Source: Taxawa tesnikishii (nom. ined.) (Eukaryota; Ascomycota; Dothideomycetes; Dothideales). Taken from it: a stretch of 64,000 nucleotides of DNA. The position numbers and the translations under genes are program-made. The notes beneath the pieces are model-generated. The model ran no database searches. It was not told where the DNA came from and saw only the letters and a list, made by a program, of their open reading frames with translations. Numbering within the stretch: position 1 is the first letter of the stretch; each line of letters opens with the position of its first letter. This document shows positions 21,950 to 32,818 of the stretch, in pieces. The stretch lies in contig JAPDRO010000019.1 of assembly GCA_030247885.1 (NCBI GenBank), positions 124,001-188,000 of the forward strand, given 5' to 3'.

Positions 21950-23717
21950 ATGCCGCCAAAATCAAAGAGAAGGCGCCTGAACAACGAAACCGTCAGTTCT
22001 ACGAATGGCGAACTCGCACGGCGAGCGCCGGATCGTGCTACATGGCCTGGATGGTGCGAGGTCGAGTCAGAACCGGTGAGTGGGAAGAACTTCAATCTTG
22101 ACCCTTCGGCTTCGCAGTTTGTGGCATCACTGGTCTCACCAAGAAATATCTAATGTGCTTCGATATACGCTACCGTGGCCAGAGTGGTCACACGTATGAA
22201 TAGCAACATGCGGCATGGCCATCCTTGCGATAGTTTGCGCTTTTTCCAACACAGACAGGCATGCTGACGCGAAGCAAAGGCGTTCTTCAACGTCATGCTC
22301 GACGAAATGGGTGTCCGAGGGATCAAAATCCAGGAAGTACTGGGTCTAGACGATGAGCTCCTCGCAATTCTACCCAAACCAGTCCACGCATTCATATTCC
22401 TATTCCGATACCGCGAAGTCGACAAGGACAAACAAGAGACCAGCTGTCCGCCGGACGTGTGGTTTGCGAACCAGATGCCCGAATTTGCGTGCGCTACCGT
22501 CGCACTTTTGAACATCGTCAACAACATCCCGGACCTCAATCTCGGTCTCCACCTGCAGTCTTTCAAAGGGTTCACCAAGGATCTTGACCCCATTTCCAGA
22601 GGCGATGCAATCACGAATTTCGATTTCGTTAGGAGGATACACAACTCCTTCGCCAGAGAAATCGACATGTACAACGTGGATCTACTCCTCAAGTCCAAGC
22701 ATGAAAGGGCACAGAAAGACAAGAAGAACGCTGCAGCAAGAGAAGCTCGTGCTGCCAGCGCAGCAGAAAAGACCGCAGCCAAGGTTATCTCAGAATCGGC
22801 GCAAGACCTAACGACAGCGCCGGCAGCAGCTCCTCCTCCAAGGAGATCCGCCCGAACGCCCAAGCCGCGCGTCAAACTTAGCGACATCCCCTCGATAACG
22901 AAATTTCCGAAGATGACGAGGGTTTCCACTTCATCGCCTACATGCCCATCAAGGGTTCAGTCTGGAAACTAGATGGTCTGGACTCATTTCCACAGAATCT
23001 GGGTTCCCTCTCCAACGGTGACTGGCTCAGCATCGCCAAACCCGCGCTTGAGGCCCGCATGGCAATGTACTCAGAGGGGCAAATTGAGTTCAGCCTGATG
23101 GCCGTGGTGTCAGATCCCCTCATCGAAGCGCGGCGCGAGTTTGCCGAAAACGTGGCCGCGATCCGGGCCACGGAGGGAAAGCTGACGGAATGTGATTCAG
23201 CATGGAGAGATCTCATCAGCAAAGAGGATGGAGTGGAAGAGGCACTTGTCACGGGCATGGACATCGAGCACGGTCTCAGCGACGCTGATATTGCCGGCGC
23301 TGCTGTCCCTCCAGATGTCCAGAAAGAGCTGCAAACCCAGGCGAGTCGCAGAAAAGAAGACGTGGACGTCACGCAGGATCTACTACAATTACGGCAGCGC
23401 CTCGTGCGCATACAGGCAGGATGCAGAGTTACGGTGAGGGACCGCATGGATGCGGATCGCGCTGATGCTGACAAGGCGATGCATCGGAGGTGGGATTATG
23501 GGAAGTTCGTTGCGGAGTGGTTGCGGGCGTTGCATGATAACGAGGCGTTGAAGCCGCTGGTTGAGAGCGTGAAGGCAGGCGGAGGAGAATAGGAACCCCC
23601 ATAGACGGAAAGATTTTGCAGCTTCAAGCCCAGTACAACGCTCTGCAGCAGCGCGATGTCGAGCTTAAGCTGAAGATGCGCAGACTTCAACGTGTCAAGG
23701 GTGACACTGGTGCATAA
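21950..23717 (+). CDS. Ubiquitin C-terminal hydrolase, UCH37/UCHL5-like
   Basis: A cysteine protease of the UCH (C12) family that removes ubiquitin, often bound to the proteasome. Exon 1 is 21950-22075 and exon 2 starts at 22280 (204-bp intron, AAG acceptor). WCEVESEP joins AFFNVMLDEMGV. The catalytic Cys lies in MPEFACATVALLN and the catalytic His in EGFHFIAYMP. A Lys/Ala-rich insert with RRSART separates them. At 22888-22891 a CCCC run needs one more C to keep the His in frame. The first-frame stop is at 23592, but a further one-base loss near 23580 would continue into a coiled-coil tail (GTPIDGKILQLQAQYNAL...MRRLQRV) ending at 23717, giving 521 residues. Confidence 0.88.
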
Positions 23718-24041
23718 AGCAATATGTTTTTTCTGGGTGGGTCCATGTGTTGTGTGGAGGAGGAGGAAAACGCGGAAGCACGAAGAGCGCATGCATTCGG
23801 GTCTCAGAGAGACTAGTCCATTCTTGCCGAATGCAGACCCCTGGCATTGATTGCATGCTACAGGCCAAGACCCTAGCGAAATACTTTCATCTCCTTCTCA
23901 TTACAGAACATGCTACACAACTACCGTCGCTCGTCGTCCTCGTCGTCCTCGTTGTCGTCCCCTCCCTTCTGGTATCGTTGCCACACTCCTACTGTGGTAT
24001 CGTTCATCCTCGTACTTGCAATATATTCACAAGAGAATGCA
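23718..24041. other. Intergenic between convergent UCH and rhomboid genes
   Basis: 324 bp of 3' flanks of two convergent genes. It contains a (CGTCGTCCT)-like pyrimidine-rich stretch near 23930-23965. No gene seen. Confidence 0.5.
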
Positions 24042-24976
24042 TTACCTCCGCGACAGAATTCCTCCAAACCTCCTCAATCCAATGGCGTAAACAACCGTAC
24101 CAAAGATTAATCCCCCAGGTGTCCTGCATGTGCGGTCCTTGAATCCTGAGAGTCCAGATAGTATCCATCGATGGCCGCATATCCAACAGTGATGGCCCAC
24201 AGCGGGATATTGATCGGGATGAACATCAACTGCATCGGCGCTGTAGGAAAGAAGCACGTTGCCACAGCTGCAAGACCCATGACTGCACCGCTTGCGCCCA
24301 GAGCACCGCCATGGTACTGTGAATTGAGCCTCGGAGGTCCGCCTTGTTGTGCAACCTTCGCCTTCTGCCGCACCACGAACCCATAACTGCCCGCTACGCC
24401 CGCGCCAACCGCAATGCCCAGAACGCCCACACCAGTAAGACCTGGAACCCAACCCAGCATGCTGCAAAAGGTATTCATGGCGAACATGTTGAAGACAAAA
24501 TGCCCTAATTGCTGATGCGTGAAGGCGGAAGTCAGGACCGTCCAGTAGCGACCACTGTCCCAGGCAGAGGCGGAGATTATTGTGTTGTCGCGCAAGCGGT
24601 ATAATAGTCGGGAATTGCGTGTTGCGTAGGCATACTGCCAGGCGCCGAAGACGAGAGAGTTCACGCCGAGGATGAGGTAGAAGGCGTGCTGAGCGGAGAA
24701 CGAGGAGCTGGCGGAAGATCGACCGTAGTAGCGACGGGAGAAGACGGGATTGAAGGGAACGTATGTTGATGAACCGAGGGGGTAGGGGAGGTCGCTTCTC
24801 GGGCGTAGAGCCGAAGTTGATAGAGTGGCTTTCGACGTAGGCTTCTTGGTACTGTAAGCGTGTGAAGAGAAGAAGTTGAGCCTTGGTACCTGGTCCATCG
24901 TCTTGATCGGTCGGATTGGTGACAGACGATGGACACCGGTAATGGACCTGGCGCTGCGTAGGTAGTTGGGCATCAT
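24042..24976 (-). CDS. Rhomboid-family intramembrane serine protease
   Basis: First ATG at 24976 (MMPNYLRSARS), about 311 residues. The N-terminal 90 residues are basic and Ser-rich, like a mitochondrial presequence. Active-site elements are visible: HFVFNMFA, the catalytic serine in GALGASGAVMG, and the catalytic histidine in AHAGHLG, with at least six hydrophobic segments. Mitochondrial localisation (Pcp1/PARL-like role in cleaving inner-membrane proteins) is inference. At 24112-24116 a G5 run ends the frame right after AHAGHLG; one more G continues as GLIFGTVVYAIGLRRFGG to the stop at 24042, which restores the last transmembrane helix. Confidence 0.82.
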
Positions 24977-25842
24977 GGCAAGCGAACAGACGATGGAGAG
25001 AGAGGGAGAGAGAGTCGGAAACGATGGATGCTTGAGGTTACACAAGGTCACAAGGCGGGAAAGCAGAAGCACTCAAGGCATGAGCATCTTGCGGTGACAG
25101 CTGCAGCGGCAGCGATGAGGCAGCACTCAGTTGTAGTCGCAAAAGTGGCGTACAACGAGAGGGACGCTTTCAACACATCTGTATAGATCGGACAAGCAGC
25201 CACAGCAGTGAGGTTCGAGTGTCTGCATGCGCTTCAACTGCTTACACAGCGATTAGGGTTCCGGGTGTCGTTGCGCATCGAATCCCGCATTGAGCGCCAA
25301 GCCTTGGACCTGCATCAAGCTGGAAGCGCACTGTGAAGCACTGAAGTCCCGCTCTCTACAATGTGCCTAACCGTCTCCATCCTCCCATTACATTGATCCT
25401 CACCGCCACCGAGACGTACGTGCAACCACCTGCCTTGCCCTTCTATGCTGCCCAACATAACATTTTCCGGCTTCCGCGCGCATTCCACCTTTGCACGTGC
25501 CCGCTAACTGATCCGCAGACGAGCAGGAACGACGAAACATATTCACGAACATTCTCCCTCCCTCCCTCCCTCCCATTGCCCGAGGATTACTTCTACGACT
25601 GCTCTCTCAAATCTTTGAGATTACCCGAACCCGCATACAGTACTCGGTCATCGGTATCACACAACCGCGCGCTCGTGCCTAAACACACCCCTTCTACGCT
25701 CCGAGCCGCATCGCACAGGCTCCGTTCACAAGCCATCTACAACCGCCCACTCAGCGCACCTTGAGCGCGTAATCTCTGCAGACCTCGCCGGTCGAAAAAC
25801 CCGCACGAGTCACTTCACAACTTCCACACCTACACAGCCGCA
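24977..25842. promoter_or_regulatory. Divergent promoter of rhomboid and DHH1 genes
   Basis: 866 bp between divergent starts. A pyrimidine-rich tract (CCCTCCCTCCCTCCC type) lies around 25555-25578, upstream of DHH1, as is common in fungal housekeeping promoters. The frame open over 25363-25764 lacks any recognisable domain and is more likely 5' leader. Confidence 0.5.
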
Positions 25843-27566
25843 ATGGCCTCAGAACTTGCAAGCAAGCTTGACGCGACCAGGCTAAGGTATCTTGGCGTCA
25901 AGGAGCGTTGAAAGGCAGCTATACTGATGTGTTGAAAGTGATGCGTCCGGTGACAACAGCAACTGGAAGGCGGGGCTCAAGGCGCCACCAAAGGATGCAA
26001 GAGTACAAACAGAGGTTGGTGGCACATGCGCTTTGCTTGTTACACTGGTTCTGACGTCTCGTTCAGGATGTCACAGCAACCAAAGGTCTCGAGTTCGAGG
26101 ACTTCTACATCAAGCGGGAGCTCATGATGGGTATTTTTGAAGCAGGGTTTGAGAAGCCCTCACCCATCCAAGAAGAAGCCATCCCTGTCGCACTCACTGG
26201 AAGAGATATCCTGGCGCGAGCGAAGAACGGTACCGGAAAGACTGCTGCCTTCGTCATCCCTATGTTGGAGCGCATCAACCCTAAGAACAGCAAGATTCAA
26301 GCACTCGTCCTCGTACCCACAAGAGAATTGGCACTACAAACATCCCAAGTTTGTAAGACTCTTGGAAAGCATCTGGGAATCAACGTCATGGTCACAACAG
26401 GAGGAACTGGTCTCAAGGACGACATCATCCGCTTGAATGAAGCAGTACATATCGTCATTGCGACACCGGGAAGGATTCTTGATCTTGCCAGCAAGGGCGT
26501 TGCGGACCTCTCTCAGGCACACACTTTCGTCATGGATGAAGCTGACAAGCTCCTGTCTCCCGAGTTCACATCGACCATCGAACAACTGCTTGCATTCCAC
26601 CCCAAGGACCGCCAAGTCATGCTCTTTTCCGCCACTTTCCCCGTGATTGTTAAGGATTTCAAGGTAGGTGTGGTAATCTTGCTGGATCCCGCAACGCACT
26701 AACAGGAGCCACAGGACAAGCACATGAACGACCCACACGAGATTAACCTGATGGACGAGCTCACCCTCCGCGGTATCACTCAGTACTACGCCTTCGTCGA
26801 AGAGAAGCAGAAGGTCCACTGCTTGAACACCCTCTTCTCCCGCCTTCAGATCAACCAGTCCATCATCTTCTGTAACTCGACTACCCGTGTGGAGCTTTTG
26901 GCCAAGAAGATCACCGAGCTCGGTTACTCTTGTTTCTACTCCCACGCCCGCATGCTTCAGCACAACCGTAACCGCGTCTTCCATGACTTCAGGAATGGTC
27001 ACTGCCGCAACCTTGTTTGCTCCGATCTCTTGACTCGTGGTATCGATATCCAGGCTGTGAACGTTGTCATCAACTTCGACTTCCCAAAGAACGCTGAGAC
27101 CTACCTCCACCGTATCGGTCGTTCGGGACGTTTCGGACACCTTGGTCTGGCCATCAACCTCATCAACTGGGATGACAGGTTCAACCTCTACAAGATCGAG
27201 CAGGAGCTTGGCACTGAGATCCAGCCAATCCCAGCGTCCATCGACAAGAAGCTCTACGTGTATGATACTCCGGAGAACATCCCGCGCCCGATCTCTAGCG
27301 CGCCTCAGCAGCGTCAGATCCAGAACGGACAGCAGCCGCAGGACGGTCAGCGTCAAGGCCAGCGTCAGCAGAACTTCGGTGGTAATTATCAGCGGGGTGG
27401 CCGTGGTGGCGGTCAGTACCAGGGCCAGAGGAGGGGTCCTGGCCCGAATCAGCAGAGACAGCAGGGTGGTTACCCACAGCAGGCGCAGCAACAAGGTGGG
27501 TATCCGCAACAACCTCAGGGAGGTCACCCGCAACAGCAGGCCCCGCGACCTTCTGCTCAGGCATGA
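25843..27566 (+). CDS. DHH1: ATP-dependent RNA helicase DHH1 (DDX6 family)
   Basis: Four exons: 25843-25886, 25939-26014, 26067-26663, 26715-27566; 522 residues, no frame problems. All DEAD-box motifs are present: Q motif GFEKPSPIQ, motif [19 protein letters not shown], motif [11 protein letters not shown], motif III LFSATFP, and motif [12 protein letters not shown]. The [14 protein letters not shown] and [13 protein letters not shown] stretches are specific to DHH1/DDX6, the P-body helicase that promotes decapping and translational repression. The C-terminus is a Gln/Gly/Arg-rich disordered tail ([14 protein letters not shown], then PQQ repeats), expected for granule assembly. Small introns of 50-52 bp are typical of this genome. 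Confidence 0.96.
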
Positions 27567-29302
27567 TGTGCTTGAGTAACGTCACATCTTTGGGCAATGC
27601 GGATTGGAGAAAAGTGGCGTTTTATGGCGTTTTCGACATTCCACTGGAATGGTGTTGATCCTGGGGCTTCGGGAAACTGGACGTGTATCATGCCACCGAT
27701 GTCTCTTTTGGTCTTTCTTCTTTTGTGCTTCATTGTTCACGACTGCCCGGCTTTCATCTCTTCGTTCTCCTGGTTCGGACAGTCGACACATATACCTCAT
27801 CACTCTCGGTCGTCGCAGGACTCCTATCTATCCGAGTTGTTGGATGGATCGCTCGACACTGCAGCATCTGATTTTCTGGTCTTGCCTCCACTCCAAGACC
27901 ACCATCCGACAAAACGATCTTCGTTGTCTTGCCCTGGGGACTCGAACCTGTCGTCAGTCATCCCTACACCTTCATACACCACCTCCGAATCATCCAGCCA
28001 TCTCCCTTGTACGACAATCTCAGCACAACACAGCAACGTCACACCGTCGACAGCTGAAAGACTCTACTCAGACGTGTTATCCTCCTCGTAACAACATCTC
28101 CTGACATCGTTGATCATCCGCCTCTTCACTCATTCAGAGGCGAACCCGATCAGTCCATGCACGGCCATCTCGCCTTCTCTCCCTCGTTCAGCTCCAACAA
28201 GTTCTAACGTTCATCACGCTCGCTACGGCCTACGATGCCCTGATTGGGTGGCTGAAGGGCACGATGTTGATGCATGGTAGAAAGTAAACTCGTAAAAAGA
28301 AGTTGAAGGATCCTATTGAGTGTTTTCCCCGGACTGGTGGTGGATCCCTAGCGGCGGCTTTTGGATGAACAATCCGGCTCATTGCTCATTGAGCAAAGAC
28401 GCATGGATGGTTCAGGGACCGCTTGGTCTAGAAAGATACTCAGTGCAAAACACGTTATCCTTCAAGACTGCTTGCGCCTTATGTTTTGCCTGTGACACTG
28501 TAGGCTGTAAGGTATGTTACTTCAAGGTCGCGTCGCATTTGTGGCAATGTAGCGCACGACTTCTCTCGCATGTGCCGTCCTTTTGCCGATAGAACTTGTG
28601 AGGTTCTACTGCGAAAAGAAAGCCTGGCTGGCATGGTTACAGAGCAAGTGAGCTGCGATCCCCTCACCACTATCTTCACCCAATGCGGCCTATGTGATGC
28701 TCTTCCCTGTACCAGAACCCCGCCATACTGGCCAGTCATGCTACTGACAGTAACCAAACATGGAGGTTTTCGATAAGTTCGGTCGGTCACTCGTGCTGTG
28801 GGTTAGCTATGGAGCGCGAAGGTTGCGCAACCTTTCTCGGCCGCCGTGATTGAGAGCATAAAGAGCCGGTTAGAAAGGCCCAGAGTAATCACTTCGCAAC
28901 GGTTCAAAGACCATGGCTAGAGCTCCTCATCCTATCAAGGTTCTGTGACAAAGCTGCGTTGGGACTGTCTCTTGAACTCGTCTCAATTATATCCCTGCCC
29001 GATCTCGACTAGATGAGTGCAACACGCAAAGTCAGCTGCTCGTCACGTGCGAGCGCATCGTTACAAACGGAGATACGAACCGTCGGCCGCTAAAGTGATC
29101 AACGGTAGGCAAGAGCATGACCCTGCAAATCCTCCATCGTCGGACGCGCGATGACGTATTCTGTGTATAGGCTCGTCTCACCTGAGGTCTCAAGATATAA
29201 CAGAGCCTATATCCCTTCTTGTATTTGCTTATTATAAAGAACGTTCCCCGCCCTCGGACACCTTCAAAACGAACCACAGTCATAAACAATCTCTTAGCGA
29301 AC
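27567..29302. other. 1.7-kb region without a supported gene
   Basis: The start is probably a long DHH1 3' UTR. Overlapping frames at 27597-28104 (plus strand) have no domain and no conserved look. About 29170-29300 has a promoter-like AT-rich segment before the next gene. Confidence 0.45.
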
Positions 29303-29646
29303 ATGTCCGGAAACGCCGATATGGACAAGAATGTCGACTTCACTGATGAGCTCCCTGACTCCGTCAACGACGTCCAGCTCGGTGGACAGAAGGGTGCGTC
29401 TCCCTTCTTCCAAACCTTTCTTTGCCTTCTACTGACATGTTGTATACAGGGCTTCTTTCACCTCTCGGCGACCCGCTCGGAAAGGTCTTGAACACAGCAA
29501 CCAAGCCCCTTGGCCAAGTTGTGGGCTCGTTCGGCGACCCATTGCCTGCAAACAGGCTGAAGAAGGACGGAGATGGCGGTGTGGACCAGAAGCCTGTTGG
29601 TGGACAAGAGCAGACGGGACAGAACCCCTTGGGGCTGTCCAAGTAA
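29303..29646 (+). CDS. Small conserved hydrophilic protein, 95 aa
   Basis: Two exons, 29303-29393 and 29450-29646 (56-bp intron, GTGCGT donor, CTGAC branch). An acidic N-terminus (MSGNADMDKNVDFTDELPDS) is followed by a motif-rich middle GLLSPLGDPLGKVLNTATKP and GQVVGSFGDPLPAN, and a Gly/Gln-rich tail. The PLGDPLGKVL-type motif occurs in small uncharacterised proteins of many ascomycetes, as I recall; I know no function. No signal peptide or membrane segment. Confidence 0.75.
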
Positions 29647-30247
29647 AGAGTGGAGGGACAATATGACTGAATGGTTGTATTATATGACTATGAACTTGAA
29701 GAAGGAAAGGAAATCAGTATGGATTCTATTCTTGTCGCATGACATCCCATCCCTTAGAGATATGTCTCTGATGGTGGAAGAGCATGTTTCCTCAGAGCCT
29801 CATCGCTCATGCCGGAACCGTTTCCTTACAGACAGCGCAAAGCTTGAAGCCCAGGGGTTATGGATTCAAAGAGGACCGTATTCGGTAATGGGAAAATGTG
29901 AGGGGTCCTGCGCATAAACTCCAACAGCTTTGTCATCTCTTACCCCAAGATGGCCCCGAGATACATCCTTAAGCAGCTCCGGGACGTCGTTCAAGGACAG
30001 ATTGTGGAGCTAACTGGAAGGTATGCTGAATGCAGAAATAGAACATTTCGATAGGTGAACACTCAGTCGTTTCGCCTTAACCGACGGGGTTTGTAATTCA
30101 TCGTTTGTAAACACCTGCCATTATTGCCTTGGTTTGCCTCAAGCTATCCTCAAGACCAGTGCATAGTCCCAAAATCCATGCCTTCGTAGACCGTATGGTC
30201 GTTCCTTTCGTACCTTGCCACTCACCTCTTCGACCACCGATGCAACT
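29647..30247. other. Intergenic, convergent 3' flanks
   Basis: 601 bp between convergent genes. No supported coding region. Confidence 0.5.
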
Positions 30248-31238
30248 TCAAGCCCCCGGCGGCCTCCCCAGCTCATTCTTGTATAACCCCGCCTGCTCCA
30301 CTTCTCTACACCACAGCTTCCACGGCCGACTCGCATGTCCTTGATTCGCCGTCCAAGCATCCTTACACTCTCTGTCATTCAGATACTTGATCCCTTCTAT
30401 CTGAATCTTACTGCCCTCTCCTCCTTGCGGCCGACTTTCTCGCCCACCAGACCTGTGTTATATCCGCCCTGCAGTAATAGCGCGGTGGTCTGCACGCGGG
30501 CATTGGTGCAGGTGTAGACGGCACGGTAGACGGCTTCCTCGATGGATGCGCCGACACAGGTGAACCCGTGTCCGCGCATCAGAACGGTTGGGTGAGCGGG
30601 GAACGAGGGAGGAATCGAAGGGGTCGAGGAGAGATAATTTTTGATCACGTTGGAGGTTTTGGAGATGAGCGTGGAGGGGTGAAAACCGGCTGCGAGGGCA
30701 GCGCCGAGGTGTTGGTTTGTTACTAGTAGGTCGTGCCGATTGTCGGACGCGGTGTAGTGGAGCGCGATGTCGAAGATGGGCACTTGGGAGCCTGTGAGAT
30801 GTGGTCAGGGTTGCATGTTTGGTTGGTGGTCGAAGACGATACGATTGAGCTGTACCTACCCATTACACCGCCCATATGGAAAACAGGCCTTAGCGGTACG
30901 CTGCTGATACTGAATGGCACCACTGCTTCGGAATGGCTGTGCACCACGCTCCTGACATCCTTGTACTTCTTATATAGCTCAGAGTGAATGACCCTTTCCG
31001 CGTAACCCCTCGGCACGTCTTCGCGAACCGGACTCGCATCCTCGACGTGGTACTCGACTAGATCAGACAGCGAAGACACAAGCGCAGGTGCGAGGCTCCC
31101 GGACATGAAGAAGGTGTCCGGGTTGTTTGGGTTTCGCACCGAGACATGGCCGTAGGCATCGACCACGTTCTGATGGTGGATGATGTGGTTGGCAGTGATG
31201 AGGCTGCTGAAGATGGATTCGGGCGGCGAGTCTGGCAT
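30248..31238 (-). CDS. Class II aldolase/adducin-domain protein
   Basis: Start ATG at 31238 (MPDSPPESIF). Two exons, 31238-30860 and 30791-30248 (68-bp intron joining GGVMG to SQVPIFD). Family elements: NVVDAYGHVSVRNP, the zinc-binding HSHSEAVVPF, and MRGHGFTCVG with its metal-binding histidine. Fungal members of this zinc-dependent fold are little studied; related enzymes handle sugar phosphates, and the substrate is unknown here. Near 30421-30430 one base is missing: without it the protein stops early in an Arg-rich tail, with it the usual C-terminus follows (EGIKYLNDRECKDAW, then RPWKLWCREVE) to the stop at 30248, total 307 residues. Confidence 0.85.
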
Positions 31239-31884
31239 CGTGTTTGTTGCAGTGGCCAGATAAAAGATACGCGGAGGAAGCAAGTTGACTTGGCAGTATA
31301 CCGTGATGGATCACTGATGACGTCTGCCTGCGGGGCAATCCGAATTAGGAAGGTGGGGAGTAACTCGCACAGGTTGCGGGGCTGCGGAGTTGTTCGTGCA
31401 GCATTGGATGCCACCATCTAGTTGTTCATCCTACTTCGACAATGTCGGACGGACAGACAGTCAGTCAGACATACACTCCAGACGAACAGTTCAGTTAGAC
31501 ACACCAGCGCTCTGCAAGGTTTGGGTGCAGGGAAAGGCACGTATTATATTTATGTATATAGATATATATATATATAAGTATATATATGAATATATACATA
31601 CAACTCCAACGAGGGAAAGCTGCCGCCCTGTTGCTGAGCTTGTTCAAAGAGCTGATGCCGAAGCTGGAGCTGAAGCTGAAGGCGGAGTCAACCGGAGGCT
31701 TGATGGTGCATCCGTCTGCACGTCGAGAGTGATTACGAAAGGATGAGATCGTCAATTGGCAAGAGTAGTGCTTCGTACAAGTCCCCGTCCCCATCCCCGT
31801 CCCCGTCCCTATCCTCCTGTTCACCATCACCAAATCTCCAACACATTGCCCCGATCACGCGCTCCCGATATCACAGCTGCCAAA
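31239..31884. promoter_or_regulatory. Divergent promoter with AT and CCCCGT microsatellites
   Basis: It separates the class II aldolase and ABM/Dabb-like genes. It contains an AT-rich microsatellite (TATA-type alternation) at about 31540-31601 and imperfect 6-bp CCCCGT/CCCCAT repeats at about 31781-31815. The repeats may vary between strains. Confidence 0.6.
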
Positions 31885-32589
31885 ATGGTCTGCACAGAGA
31901 TCGCAACCCTTCCCCTCATCTCCGGTTCCGACATTGAGGACCAAAACAGTCCTGCCGGCCGAGTTTGGCGCGAGATGTACAACACACTGCAAGGCCAGAC
32001 AGGCTACCAGCAGGCCTCTTACGGTAGAGGCGTTGAAAGTCCAAACGTCGTCCTCCTCTTCGTTAGTAAGTAATCAACCATCAAGTCCCCTTGCAGTCCC
32101 GCTTCGCTAACCACGCCAAAAGACTGGGATTCCCTGAAGCATCACCAGGATTTCATGGCCTCTACCGACTACGCACCCTTCTTCAACAACCTCAAAGGCA
32201 TCCTGGACCCTGATAATCCACCCTCGATTACGCACTACGAGTTCGCATCCCCAGGAACCCTATCTCAGGCCCTCGGTGCGCCCGCTACGGAGCTTGCCAT
32301 GTTCTACTTTGACAACAAGTCTGACCAGTTCGAATCGGGACTGCAACCGGTTGCCGAGGCCTTCGACAAGCACGCTGAAGGCTTCATCGCTGTGGACCAC
32401 GCGTGGAGCATTGAGAAGGTCAAACACCAGGGCAACGAGCTGACGCAGTGTCTGGTTCTCGTCGGATGGCAGAGCGTGGAGGCACACCAGAAGTTCGCGC
32501 AAACAGACACCCTGAAAAGCATCTTTAAGGATCTGGCGCAGCAGACCAAGGGTACGGATATGTACCATGTCATTATGAAATCGTTCTAG
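31885..32589 (+). CDS. ABM/Dabb-like (dimeric alpha-beta barrel) protein
   Basis: Two exons, 31885-32065 and 32123-32589 (57-bp intron, AAG acceptor), 215 residues. Features: YGRGVESPNVVLLFVNWDSL, the HHQDFMASTDYAPFFNNL helix, and later NELTQCLVLVGWQSVEAHQ with KFAQTDTLKSIF. Two repeats of 'strand, WxSxxxHxxF' are the pattern of antibiotic-biosynthesis-monooxygenase-like or stress-responsive Dabb domains. Such small fungal proteins are usually uncharacterised; the fold assignment is inference from pattern only. The frame is clean. Confidence 0.65.
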
Positions 32590-32818
32590 GCCGCATTGAA
32601 AAGCGTTCTGAGACAAGGGAAGAGCGAAGGTTTTGTGACAGCGCACAGTTGCTCAGATAAAACACAACAATCGAGATGAGACTCTGCTGATCCCGGATGG
32701 TTTGCGTAGCTCCACTCAGGTTCATTTGGGAACAAACGGAGCGTAGTGTTGCGCGTCGTGTGGTAAGCCCGAGTTCGTGACACTCATCAAGTCACAGGGC
32801 AAAGATACTGTCGCCGAA

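Noticed and set aside
26334-27533. 399-codon minus-strand open frame
   Set aside because: It is antisense to DHH1, Leu/Val/Thr-rich shadow of a well-supported helicase gene.
27597-28104. Overlapping 160-codon frames after DHH1
   Set aside because: No domain, no start context and no splice logic; more likely 3' UTR.
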